A stretch of 64,000 nucleotides of DNA, from assembly GCA_000310025.1 (NCBI GenBank), contig FN648938.1, positions 258,988 through 322,987 on the forward strand, read 5' to 3'. Under the pieces are notes generated by a model, which did no database searches, was not told the origin of the DNA, and worked only from the letters and a program-made list of their open reading frames with translations. Positions within the stretch are counted from its first letter, which is position 1, and each line of letters begins with the position of its first letter. The translations under genes and the position numbers were made by a program. The stretch comes from Ectocarpus siliculosus. Its lineage: Eukaryota; Sar; Phaeophyceae; Ectocarpales; Ectocarpaceae. This document shows positions 12,369 to 24,838 of the stretch, in pieces.

Positions 12369-14182
12369 TATAACTAGGGTTAAGGATTTGGCCCCCCGCC
12401 CCCCAATGGGGCTGGGGGCCAACATCCAGGACGGATGGTGGTGGTGAGTGTCCGGGAGGAAGGAAAGAAGAAGAAGGGGAGAAGAGTTGTTGGGGCGGGA
12501 AGAAGGGACGGTGTTGGGAGAGGCAAGGAAGTGGTGAAGAATTTCGGCACTCACTCGACGAGCGCGCGGTCCCGTCGGGGGTGAAAGGGAAATGTCAGTC
12601 CGTAGTCTTGTCTCTATCGGAATCGAAAAGCCGAAAAATCGAGGTATAGATTTTGTTCATAACGATGGAGAAGGCCGACGAGGAAGGTACGAAGAGAGGA
12701 AATTGCACCCCACGTTCGTTCGAAGTCGGTGTCAAAACCGCCGCAAGGAAGGAGTGCGGAGGGAACAAAAAAAAAACGGACACAGACGTGGACGTTTGCG
12801 TCGTGGAACGATCCTCCTTCCGTATAACAACGCAGCAGGTACTCACCAATCAATGCAAGACAAAGAGGTAAAATACCCATCGTGAAAGTCAAAGCGCAGG
12901 TCATAACTGCATATGACTCATGCGCGGAGAAGTTACCACGGAGACTTATCAACAAGCAAGAAGGTTGAAGGCCGGCTGAGAAGGTTTGAAGCCACAAACA
13001 CTTCAGCGACGATGGCAAGCGCAACGTCAAAACTTCACAGGAAGAAAAGTGCATATATATAAGAAAAGTGCATACAAAAAAAGAAAAGGCCGGATGCCGA
13101 CCTGTGGCTCTCTCGGAATGAAGGGATTCCCACAATTAATTTCCAACAGGTAATCCACAAGTAAGTACGGACATATGAAGTTACTGGGTAAAGAGAGATC
13201 AGAACGGTTTTTCATGTGAAGACAACAACAACAAAAACAACAATGATGAAGGTCGACCCGTCCTGCGTCGTTCGGTGTAAAATGATAAATAAATGCGAAA
13301 GGTGGACTGCGCAAAGATCCAGCGGTCTTTTTCGGCAGTGGCAAAGAAATATGCAACCACATGTCGCAAAAAAAAAAAAAGTTGAGCGGGATACTCTACT
13401 AAATAGAACACCACCACCGCCTTCCTTCTCTGTTGTTGCAGGCAGGTTTGCTTCCACAACCCGGGAACCCAACCCACTCTTCTTGTATTTCGGCCTACAA
13501 GACTCCAATCGACGCAAGCACCGGTAGGAGAGTGCGTGGAAGATGCCGTGACAGCACAACTCCACTCTCCTACGACATCTATGTCCAGCAGTACAGACTA
13601 GTTGTAGCAGCATGTGGAAGATCTCCGAGGGGTCCTCCTGCGCGGTAACGACAATATGGCGAGAGCTCTACGTACGTGTACCTACCTGTCGTCGACACAT
13701 GTGGCAGCCGCGCGACACACGAACGGATGTTTGCATCGCACTGTACTATGGTTCGCCGTGGCAGGAAGTATCCCATCCAGTTAGGTCGTTGCGGTAGTAC
13801 GCGGACGTCGTTCGGCGTCTAGTCCATATTGATTGCTGTTGCAAAAACACAGCAGTAATCGAGCTAGACTATGCATGAAATGTTTTGCTCTGGTTCACTT
13901 TTGCCTCCACAACCCGAGAATCCCACTGCTGTATCTCGACCTACAAGACTCCAATCAACAAACCAGCACTGGCAGAAGTGCGTGGAACATGCTGTGACAG
14001 CACAACTAAGTCGACACTCGTACGACTCCCATGTACAGTCGGCGTCTGGTCCATACTGCTGTAGAAATACAAAAATCGAGCCATCTTTTTTTTATTTTTT
14101 TCCATACTAATAACAAGAAATGTATCACGTCACGACGACCATCCTGTGAGTATATATATAACATGATTAATAATCGTTAGAA

Positions 14183-14340
14183 ACAATACCGACTCCAGAG
14201 GAGGGACGGAATGTTGGCAAAATATTATCTCGGGTCCGTAGGCTAACGGATAATATAAGCTCTAACAATACCGACTCCAGAGGGACGGAATGTTGGCAAA
14301 ACATGTAGTAAATGGGTCCGTTGGCTAACGGATAATAATA
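14183..14340. repeat. Dispersed repeat, two tandem copies
   Basis: Two adjacent copies (14183-14246 and 14267-14340) of the ACCGACTCCAGAG...GGCTAACGGATAATA repeat, each ending in the same AT-rich tail. They are separated by about 20 bp. Confidence 0.7.
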
Positions 14341-15375
14341 GAGAGTTTCGGAACAACTTCTCGATTTAGGAAGACAACTTTTCGATTTAGGTGTAACGAA
14401 CGTTCTCGGAACTTTATTTTGTGGAGACCACGGAGTTGAACGCGGCAAGAAAACACGCCGGCGCGGAAAGGCGGCAGAAAAAAAAAAAGGGACAGCTGCT
14501 GCTGCATCGAAACATCACATCACACATCGGCAGACACACACACACGGCGGTGTGGAGGTTGATGAGGAGGTTGACACAGACCACGCACGCATGTAGTTGA
14601 GGGGCTGCACCAACAGTGCAATCTGTGAGGAGGAGGGTGATCAAAGAGCCTCACTTCTCTTTTGTTGCTGTGTGCGAACGAGAGAAATAGCGTTTTCCAC
14701 GAGAGAGAGAAAGAGAGGAGAGAGAGAGAGAGGAAGAAGCAAACAAGAAGAGAGCAGACGCACACACACACTACACCCCGATTACATATATATAGTAGAG
14801 CTCATCGCCGAGCCGTCTAGACAAGTCTGATCTTCCTCTTTTCCTCGTGTCGCTTCTTCTCTTGCCCAGCAACAACCCAGCAGCAGCAACAACAAAACAG
14901 ACTGACAGGTAGGTGGTGATCAAACACACGCACGCACGCACGCGTGCTTTTTCTTTCTTGGAATGCTCCACGCCTCATATACGTACCGCACTTCCACACA
15001 CACACGCAGAGCAACCAACCCCCAGGTAGGTGTAGGTCTGACCTCCTCTCTTCGTTGGCAGCGATGGAGCCCACACAACCGCACCTTCCGTGGTGCCTGG
15101 AGCTCCATACTACAGCTGTTGTTGTTGTGGTGGTGGGTCTCTTTGCTCCTTCCTCCTTAAATCTATATCGTCTCCTGAAAGCGATTTCGATTTAGAAAAA
15201 AGCGGCGCCAAGCCTCTACTTTTCTAAATCTGAAAGTCCCTTTCCAGATTTAGGAGCTCGATGTTCCCCCGCTTTGAGGAACGTTCCCAGAACTAGACCC
15301 TTCCACCTAAATCTAGAAGTTCCACCTAAATCTATTTTGGTCGAACACGGTTCCGAAACTCCCCAATATAAGCGT

Positions 15376-15431
15376 TAAAAACAGTACCGACTCCAGAGGG
15401 ACGGACTGTTGGCAAAACATGTAGTAAATGT
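15376..15431. repeat. Dispersed repeat, fourth (shorter) copy
   Basis: ACAGTACCGACTCCAGAGGG followed by ACGGACTGTTGGCAAAACAT and TAGTAAATG. It matches the first half of the copies near 14200, but the tail is missing. Confidence 0.65.
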
Positions 15432-15787
15432 AGCGGTGGCAACGCAAAGTCCTTTCAAGGTCCACAGATCTGCTTATTCAACCCAGGCAGCGTCGACACC
15501 CTGGCAGGGTTCCTGCCCGTGGACCTTCTGGGGACCGATTACCTTGGGAGGGTGTCACAGCGTCCGCAGGGTCTATTTGCTGTTTGCCTACAAGGTCATC
15601 CGCACAGGGTGAGCCGAATGGCTACGGGTGAAGGTTGTGTGATCAAAGTTCTGTCTGTGAGACAACTCTCTAGCCCTGGAGCATTCTCGGGAATTATGTA
15701 TGTTGCAAACATTGACCATTTGCACATCGTCGGCACACAACACATGCATATTGTACGAAGCGCGACCGAAACGAAACGGCGAAGCCG

Positions 15788-16496
15788 CACTGGGGATCGC
15801 AGTACTTCCTCTTCAAAAAAACAGGAAACGCCTGGAAACGCCTGCATATCTCGTTTTTCCGAAGTCTAACTTCAGTACGAAACTTCCATCGCAAATTAAC
15901 GGTCCGCTGACCCCCCCTCGTGTTCAATGTTAGTAGCTGAGGTTGTAGCCCTTGCGATACACTACAGGCTGGCGGTCCGCGATTTTCCAAACGATCCTTC
16001 TATCATCGAGTTCGGTGAGCTACAAGCTAGATTTTTGAAGGTGCTGTGCGGTCCAATTTTAAACGCTTCAAGCACGCGGTGAACACGAATCACCGCCCAT
16101 GTGAGTGTATGGGGCCGCGAACTTCAGCGCAGCTCTTCCCTCACATATCCAGCTGGTCGCCATTGTCGATTTGAATGCCTGGGGTCATATATATGCATGT
16201 CTAGCCTTTAAGCAAAGGTGCTTGAAGCGTTTAAAAATCGGACCGCACAGCAGCTTCAAAAATCTAGCTTGTAGCTCACCGAACTCGATGATAAAAGGAT
16301 CGTTTGGAAAATCGCGGACCGCTAGTCTGTAGTGTATCGCAAGGGCTACAATGCTACTAACATTGTCCACGAGGGGGGGTCAGCGGACGGTTAATTTGCG
16401 ATGGAACTTTCGTACTGAAGTTAGACTTTGGAGAACCGAGATATGCAGGTGTTTCCTGGATTTTTCAGAGGAGGTACTGCGATTCCCAGAGCGCCC
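15788..16496. mobile_element. Foldback element, copy A
   Basis: Arms of about 300 bp are inverted. The left arm includes GATCGCAGTACTTCCTC and AGCTACAAGCTAGATTTTTG; the right arm carries the reverse complements. The central loop of about 110 bp includes GCCATTGTCGATTTGAATGC. A second copy at 35668-36392 has its loop in the opposite orientation. No transposase frame is present, so it is presumably non-autonomous. It lies about 400 bp downstream of the proteasome gene stop. Confidence 0.8.
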
Positions 16497-16893
16497 GTAA
16501 TTGTAAGTGCTCGGGGGTCTGTTATCCACGGGAACAACGCTTATTCCATGATATCACAGCCACCGAAAACCAGCAGGGCCTCAGAGGGTTGACACGATTC
16601 AATAAATGGCCATGCGTAGGCACATACTCACGCAAAATACTGCCTGATGTGGTACTGTTCAAGGATGCTCAACGCGAGGGAGTTTGGTCGGTGGCACTTT
16701 TTTCGTGCTTTCAAGCACCATCCAAGAACTGTAGGGCATGGGCGGGATACGTGGGGCGCAGAGGCGCGCAAACGGATGGTTTGGCCTTGCTTGCACACCG
16801 GTATTCCGCGTTGCTTACTTTCGAGTCGAACACCCTTCGGTCGCCGTTCATACATTCAGGACCCGCTCCCAAGGCACGCCGCCTTTCTCTCCT

Positions 16894-19800
16894 CTACTCA
16901 AGCTTTTTCCCTCTGCTGCCACTGCCCACCCCTTTCCCGTCAACGTCCTCCTCCTCTATACTATTCAACACTCTCTCGACCTCCTCATCGCTATAAATAT
17001 ACAAGCTCGCCGCGGCTGCTGCCACCCCCTTGCCCCCACCCCCCTCTACCGCTATTGTAGCAATCTCCATACCAAAATCCCCAAAATCTTGTCTCTCCCG
17101 CCGCTCCCCCTCTCCCTCTCCCTCCCCCGCTGCCGTCCTAATATCTCGCGATTTTCTCTCTCGCGCGCGCTCTCGGCTGAGCACCCTCGCGGAGAGTCGA
17201 ACGGCCTCTCCTAGCCCTATGCTGCCGCTACTAGTGCTGCCGCCGCCCGCCGCCTCCGCCCCCCCATTGGTGGCCGCCAACAGTTCTTCGTAGCCGGACG
17301 CTAGCTCGGCTGACAATCGCGAGGCGCCCGCCCCAACCGCCACGGCCTTGAACGCCCCGAAATTCCCTGGTTAATTGTGAACGATTCAGACGTTGACGGA
17401 AGGTCGTGTGAGGAGAAACATGTGCCTGAGTCGAAAATCAAGAGCGTCAAAACCACCAATCGTTGTAGGTAAGCTACATTGACATCGACGGCACTAACGC
17501 AAGTAAACAAAGCGCCGGCACAGCTAGGTAGCGATTCGCGATCTACGATACAGTCAGGCCTCGCACAGCCAAGTAAAGTAAGAACAAGCGAATCGAAACA
17601 CTACGGGCAGTTTCGCGAGAGTTTCATGGTCGTCAAATAAAGGCGCATCGCGTTGAGGAAAAGGCGGGGAGCAGGTGTCCAACGTCGGCCGCGCTACACA
17701 TGCTTGATCACAGGCTTGAAGATGACCCAACATCCAACCTACCAAGGGAAATTAACGCACACGGGAAAAAAAATAAAACACCCTACAACAGAGCCCACAA
17801 AACAGTAATACTTTCCTTCGCAGCAACCAGGTTGCATGTCGGATAAAGAGGGTCGACAACGGGGATCAACACACAGAGCCCACCGCTCCTAGCCGACCCG
17901 TGAGCCAATTCGATATCTACAAACATATAAAAGACCGCAAATCAAGAAAGTATCGGAGTATTTGTCCAAAAATTGTTTCGGAGTCCGTACGAAAGCTACG
18001 GTACCTTATGTACAAGTTCTTGAGAAAAAAGCTCACCGCTGGGTTCTGTCTTGTAGAGTTGGAGCCCTCTCGACTCGTCCCACCCCGCCAACAGCATCGA
18101 CACGCCCCACGGCCGGAGTCCACCGTGCTGTGTGTACGCCTGCGTAAGAGTCACGCGCCGTTCGACAGCAGCGAAGTACGGGCCGCATCGTACATGTGCA
18201 TGTATGGGTGTACGGTCAGCGGCAGTGAGAACCCACAAGACAAGAGAAAAAAAAACAAAGGCCAAGGAGAACCAGGGAAGCGAGTGCTGCACTCTTCTCG
18301 CATCAAAAATCGAAGGAAAAGCACCGCAGGTGGGCTCAGGAAGAGGAGCCCTTCTGTGTGACCACGGGTTTGAGCAAACGGCACACATGCTGTGAGCATT
18401 GATTGGAAGTGAAGACAAAACAAAAAAAGGAGAACCAAGAAAAAACTGTGCTCTACTGACGTTGTGTGTGGGAGCTTCCGGATTCCTACGGGGGGAGGGG
18501 CGGGTGGCGAAAAAGGGATGAAGATCATCAATACCGTGATCGCATCGGGAGGGCGAGCGATGGTCGTGGCCCTGGCTTACACACCTGCTTCACGTCCGCG
18601 ACGTGGGCAGCCAGCTTCTGGACCGGGATGGGCTCCTGAAACGTCAAGGAGTGCTGCTGGGCAGATACCTTCCACGGGCGGGGTGGGGCAGGGCAGGACG
18701 AGAAACAGGAGGGAGCACCGTAGTGGATGGTGTTGGGGGGGGCGGGGAGGGTGCTGCTGAGTCACTGCTAAGTAATCTATTCCGAGGCATGGAATCGTTC
18801 GGTAGTTGCTTGGTAAGGGACCCTCTACAACATCGCGGCGCTCTCTAGCGTGTTGATTCGCGTTACGCAACACGAATCTATCGTACCTCATTCTAACCCT
18901 CCTTCCTTCTACAACTAACCGTTTGGTACCAAACTTCTCGTAAATAATATGAACTCGCACAGTTGGTGTAATAATACCCCGGGGTGTCCTCCACGGTGAT
19001 CAAATACACAACATCGACATACAGTAAACCCGAAAAACCATGAAAGTGAAGATTAGGAACCGTCAGCTCAAAGGAAGCATCTGCTCGGCCGTAGCTTGTT
19101 GCCGTCGGGGGGTCCATCATGTCGGGCCATGACGACAAGCCGACCGACACTTGTGGCGGACAAGAACTTGGCCAACGGAGAGTTAGAAGCTACAGAGTGG
19201 GCCACCCGAATAACGCGGTCTATGTAAAGCGGGTGAAATTGGCTGGCACAGGAGGAACAGCAAGCCGACTGCCCCACATGAGATTGGTCATTATCAGCTG
19301 CCCCACCGCCGCCGTATTGGGGGGCACCCACTCGCCCGCTCACCCTGCAATCTTTGACGAGTACCATGGCGTCAGCGGTGAGACCAGCGGAGGTGCACAC
19401 GATGTGCGAGTCCACGCGGCTGGTCTTGACGCGCTGGTCCCCCACCTGGAGCCGCTTGTTGCGTATCGTCTTGAGGGAGCACAGCACAACGCCTGAGAAA
19501 CACGATTCGTGACGCGAATCATGGTTAGAGCAGGGGGGGGGGGGGGGTACGTTCAGAGAGAGGGCTAAAAGCAACGTTAGCACCACGATATAAAAAAGAG
19601 GTCCTTCGCTACGAGTAGGATGCTGCTGCCTCGGACATGTACACGAGATAAGATACCTATTAGGGGTGGTATTGGACGAGGGAAAACACCAAGAGGGTTC
19701 GGGCACAGACGTGCTTGACAGAGGCTCGTGGGTAGGAAGCGTCAACCAAGTGGATAGGAGAGAAGTAGATCGCACCAAACATGGCAGGGTTCTGTGGTCA

Positions 19801-21589
19801 GAACGCCTTCACCACTCTGTCTCGGGTTTGTTTGTTAACGGTTTCCAGGCACAGGGGTGGTGGAGGCTAGCGGGGGGGTGTACTTTTGAAAGATTGAACA
19901 AAGAGAGCGTCACAGAAAAATTGACGCGGGCGGGGTGTAGTGCGGGCCCAAGGGCGTCATGAGAACAAAGAGGAATGCTGAGCCAACGTGAGCGTGGAGT
20001 TTAACAGCAGTACGCCTACAACTGCAACAGCAGTGCAGCGGCTGTGGTACGCTGCGGGTGGCGTGTGTGGCTGAGGTTTGGGTAGAGAAACACAGAGTGA
20101 TTTATTATCTTCACACAGACGCCCAAGCTGTCTTCATCTGACGGTTACAGACTTGGCAACGCCTTCGCAATACTGCATCAAACCAAATGCAGTAGAATAG
20201 AGCCGTTCTTGTACTACAAGCACTTCAAACAGAGTTCCCATCGAATGCCTACAAAATCTGCGTGCGGGTTGTCTCAGGCGTCTTGGTGAGGGTCACGTCC
20301 ACGTGAGTACGGTAGCATGTCTTCGGGGTCGCGAGTGAACGTGTGCTCACCAACCTTTGATCATAACCTTCAACTCAGAGGAAATGAACCTAACCGACAA
20401 CCGGACGTGCCCTTTTCGAGGAGAAACAAACTCGTCGGGAACACATATATCGAAGCCATCTTTCTAGGGAGGCGTGTTTGGCGGGAGGGAGGGCACACAC
20501 CTTCGTCTGTACAGATTCCAACCGCGGGCCTCGCTCGGGCTACCGCCTAAGCCCCGTCGATGCATGCCGCAGACAACGGTTAGAATAGTAGAAGAAGCAG
20601 CAGCAACAGCAGCGCAGCAGCAACAACAACAACAGCAGCAGCGACAACAGAGATAGGCAGACGCGGGGAAGGTGGGTGAAAAAGATCAAGAGCAACTACA
20701 GGTAGAACCTAGGTCAATAGCTGGGTGATCAGAGAACGGTTAATTCGGGTCCTGCGGGATGAAATGATGAAACACGGTTCGAGGATAGTTGAGAACCGCC
20801 TGTTGTTCCCGAGCACACCGGGTGACTTTCTCCGTGGGCAGCCGACTACGCCACGACACGCGTTCACGACCCTTCATGTAGCAATTATTTCACGACTACA
20901 GCCGGCCACGCCTCCAGCGGTACATACACCCTGGTAGCGTGGGGGTCACGTGAAAATGGAGCATCACGACTTTCTTGCCTACAGGAGTGTGTCGGTCGCA
21001 AAAACTGCACCTACATTACTCATTTTACGATCGCGTACGGCTGTAGTGGTGACACAAGGTACCACACCCCCTGGACTACATACTCCACGGAACAGAGGAT
21101 GTACGAATCAAAGCGATACAGTATACGAATCAAATCGTTACGTTTCGGAAAGATCTCGACAGATGGTCCCAACGCCGCCATTTTCAGCACCGCCACTGAT
21201 CTTGCCCAGTAATCGAGCTTCGAAAATTGGTCCAAGGGCTAGCGTGATACCTTAGTGACCTACTTTGTACGCATACGGCGGTACAACAATGGCCAGTTTT
21301 ACCGCGTTCCTGCTGTAGTCTGTAGATACCGTTTGCAGGCTACAACGCAGCTTGCATTATGCAGTACAACAGCAGTACTACAAATACTCAACTCGCATAA
21401 TTGCACATTCCTTCATACCTCTGCAGCATACTCGACTTGGTACAAGCGGCCCTTGGGACTAAACATGGTAGTCCCGGAATCGTACTTGGAGTCTGCCGAC
21501 TGGGCTCCCAACGCGGCCGACAGCAGGCAAGCTGCTGCGGACAGCACGCTAACGATGGCTGCGTGCGGCAGCTTGCGTCGACGGGCCAT
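16894..21589 (-). CDS. Proteasome subunit alpha-type protein with N-terminal signal-like leader
   Basis: Minus-strand exons: 21419-21589 (ATG at 21589), 19344-19492, 18585-18656, 18037-18139, 16894-17366 (stop). Exon 1 encodes [19 protein letters not shown] and more hydrophobic residues, then [20 protein letters not shown], the proteasome alpha N-terminal signature. Later exons give [48 protein letters not shown] and [16 protein letters not shown], in family order and with matching phases. A short exon of roughly 20-25 residues between 19493 and 21418 is needed (phase 0 to phase 1) and was not found. Alpha subunits form the gated outer rings of the 20S core; no catalytic threonine is expected. 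The leader and the C-terminal tail (Gly/Ser loop, [14 protein letters not shown], ending near [10 protein letters not shown] and 25 more residues) make it about 340 residues, against the usual 230-260. The exact alpha class is not assigned. Confidence 0.85.
21056..21254. mobile_element. Short inverted-repeat (MITE-like) element, related copy
   Basis: The left end reads GGTACCACACCCCCTGGAC and the right end GGTCCAAGGGCTAGCGTGATA. The interior has AACGCCGCCATTTTCAGC, matching the copy at 6363. It lies in intron 1 of the proteasome gene. Confidence 0.5.
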
Positions 21590-23521
21590 GGCGATGCAAG
21601 AGTGCTCTAGAGGTACCACCACCGCCACGAAAATCAGAGCAGACGCAGTAGCAGTACAGCAACACCACAGCCGTAACTACTGCGCTTGCGTCGCACAAGC
21701 ACCAGGACTGGGACGAAGAGGGGAGACGCGACATGCATTTTTCTGCGGGCGGGTACGCCCAAACATTTAAAATCAGGGCGGCGGATCCATCAGGATCCAG
21801 ATCTTTGGGATCCAGATCTGGGGTGCACGAACATACGTTGTTGCGACGTTGTATCTGGAACGCAGTACTGCTGTAATGCGGAGACGATCGCGGCTGAGGC
21901 ATGCACTTCTATAAAACAGTGTACCAGGTAGTGGTCAAAATGTCGAACACAGGAGCGTGGCTATTGATGCATATAGAGTATAGGCCTCACTACGCAAGAA
22001 GACTTTTTGCACAAATGTGTCAACCAAAAGCTCGGCCCTATCTGGCTGTATCATCAGGCTCATGTCAATTATGGACACCCGATTTCCAAGGTGTGCGACG
22101 ATTCATTTTTACCAGAATCGGTACACCTTCACAAATGGCGACGTGTCGGCACAGGACACACGGGTCGAGTCTTTTGTGTGCACATATTCCTCCTGACTTG
22201 GACACCAATGGACGACAAATGTGTGTCAGTCCTGTTTTTTTTCATCCTAAAAAGAAAGTGTGACACCTCTTTTGTAATTGCCCGTCCTGGCCACAATGGG
22301 TTCCCAGCTGAGGGTAAATTCTGTGGGTAGAGAGCGCTGAGGAGGACCCGATTCCCACGGTATTCGTCGATTGACTTTTTTCACCAGAATCGGTACAACT
22401 CCGCACTCACGACATGATATCAATTGCTTGCCGTTTTTCTCCATGTCATGACGAAATCGTGTGATGATTTCTACGCACAGGCAAACAGTAACGGAACCCG
22501 CCCCCGGGCGTTTCACAATAATCACATCCTAAAACCCATACCACACAATTGCCCAAGAAAATAGTGCATAAACTAAGAGGGCAGCAAAACCACCGCAAGA
22601 CACAGCAGCAGCTGCTTCCACACTACACACGCCCGAGGGGGCAGCGATAGAAGAGTTGTACACGCTGCGAAATGGAATCCCCCCTAGAGCGCTACAATAG
22701 CATCGTGTAAAAAACTAGTATGTAACAAGCCGGAGGCGAACCTGCGCGAAGCACTCATCATGCGTACGCGTGTCTCCATCTGCAGTCTACCGGATGGAGC
22801 CATGCTACTACCTCCTGCTGCGATCAACAACGACACCCCCACCTTGACGACCTACAATCTAAAAATAACGCGTGCTCCTAATTGCCCCCATACAGATCTA
22901 AAAATATTTGTGGGAGTGAGTATCCATAGACACGCATCTGTATTTCCGCTTTCCACGTTCGGCTCGCCGCCTTCTCAGGAAACCCCTACCCTCTACCATA
23001 CATGCCCTCGCATCAAACTCCGCCACCAAGCAAGCCCTGATCCGGGACCGCGCGCATGCAATGATTAAAACTCCAGACTCTTTCCAGCTCCCACCTCGTA
23101 GTCTATTCGGGTCTCGCTCCCTACTACACCGCTACAGCAACATGCACACTAGAGTAAACAGTAGAGAAACACCATAAAGCACGCTTTCGCGGAAACGACC
23201 GGAAGTACCCCGAACAGCAGTCAAAACTGAGAAAATGTTATTATCAACCTCAGGTAACAGCAGTAGGACTGCCGCTGCATGTGGGAAGGCATAGACGAAC
23301 GCCCCAACCGCGAAAACGTTATCTCAAAAGCGAAACAAGGTACCGCAGTGTTTCTTCAGGGAGCTGTGAAAAATCCCCATTAATCGCCAGCCCCAGAAAA
23401 TCAAACCAGTTTATCGCGACCCGCGTCAATGATTCAAGATACGGCCCACAGAGTCTCAAAAAGCGAGGCCATTCCTCGTAATGGTATCCAAGCCATGACA
23501 CCACCAGCAGCAGCGGCAGCA
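21590..23521. other. Intergenic region without supported gene
   Basis: Spacer between the start of the proteasome gene and the stop of GINS2. It contains two related segments sharing ACCAGAATCGGTACA (near 22110 and 22385). Short open frames show no family features and no splice-consistent continuation. Confidence 0.6.
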
Positions 23522-24806
23522 TCAGCTCCGGAACCTCCGCACCCTCCTCGGTCGCAACGGCTCCTCCTCTTCTCCGCCCCCTGCCGCCGCCGCCTCCACA
23601 GAACCCAACCCCGCAGCGGCAGCCCCGACGTCATCGTCCCCGCCCCCACCGCCCGCGTTGTCGTCGCCGCCGCCGCTCGCACGGGTGGCAGGCATCTTTT
23701 CCTCGAGATCCCTCGCCCGGTGATCGGCCGACTTCTGCCCGGACACGACGTAGAGGCTGGCGAGCGCTTCGGCGAAGAAGGATCGCACCGGGAGCAGCTC
23801 CATCGCACCCAGGTCGTTAACCTGGGACAAACAGCATCAAAATAGCACCCCGCCCGCATGCAGTGGTGTTTTGAGTTTGGTGGAAAGGTGAAGAAAGTGG
23901 CTTGAGCGTGAGACAGCAGTAGTGGTGGTGGTGGTGTTTTGGTGTGGTGGCCAAGTCAAGAAAGAGGATTGAGCATGAGACAGCCGAAGGCAGTGGTGTT
24001 GGCGTGGTGGAAGAGCGAAGCAAGTGGCTTGAGCACGAGACAGGAGGGCACGAAGAGACATGCTCAACCAATCTCGTCGTGCGTTACCCACGATCTGATT
24101 TGTACTTGAAATCTTCGTTTCATACTTCATTTTTTACGTGTCCGTCACCTTGACGGCTTGCTGGACTTCCTGGGCCGCGGAGCCCATACCCTCGTACATC
24201 TTCGCTCGACGAACGTTCTCCACGTCTTCCAAGAGCGTTCGCACGCGATCCGGCTCCTCTGCAAGCACGCCGGGGTGAACGGAGGTAGAGGCGGGGGTTT
24301 GTACTCATGTTTTGCATGTCTTAGCAGTTAGGCCATGGAAGAGGTGGGAGGAGGGGGGCAGTGCATAGCGCGTGGTCAGATTAGACCCTCATATCTATTA
24401 CTAGGCCGGTACGGAGCACGTCCAACGTCGCGGTCTGGAATAGGCGCGGGTGCGGCGTAGCAACTTTGCCTCAAGACCGTTGGTAGCTTTTGCCCATTTC
24501 GAGACGAAGCAGCACCGGTACGGTAGATACCTTACGTGGAGAAACACCAACCAGTCGTTGACGCTGAGAAGGTCGTGCACGCACCATACTTTCTCCGTCG
24601 ACAAAACCACGGACACCAGTTGACCACCGCAACATTATTGGTACATCCCCATAACCTTTGTACATGTACCCGCGTGCCCTCCGCAGGAAAAAGGGGCGGC
24701 AGCCCTTGTTTCCGTGTGAATATCTCACAGACAAGCACATTTCGGATCTCCATTGGCGGCGAGAACGGGAGCACAAAACGTCGACCATCTCTCTTGCCCT
24801 TCCCTG

Positions 24807-24838
<32 letters not shown>

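Larger units (their letters stand above)
11436..16893. other. Repeat-rich intergenic region without supported gene
   Basis: Between the candidate start of the LRR gene and the stop of the proteasome gene I find no convincing exon. The stretch holds the foldback at 11620-12071, four copies of a roughly 70-bp repeat, a diverged direct duplication (13440-13610 and 13905-14060), dinucleotide runs around 14530-15010, and a second foldback at 15788-16496. Confidence 0.7.

Noticed and set aside
19068..19778. 236-codon minus-strand frame
   Set aside because: Only 19344-19492 is coding (the proteasome exon). The rest is intron read-through on both sides.
20474..20656. Polyglutamine-ending open frame
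   Set aside because: The CAG/CAA run is a microsatellite in a proteasome-gene intron. No start context or neighbouring exon supports it.
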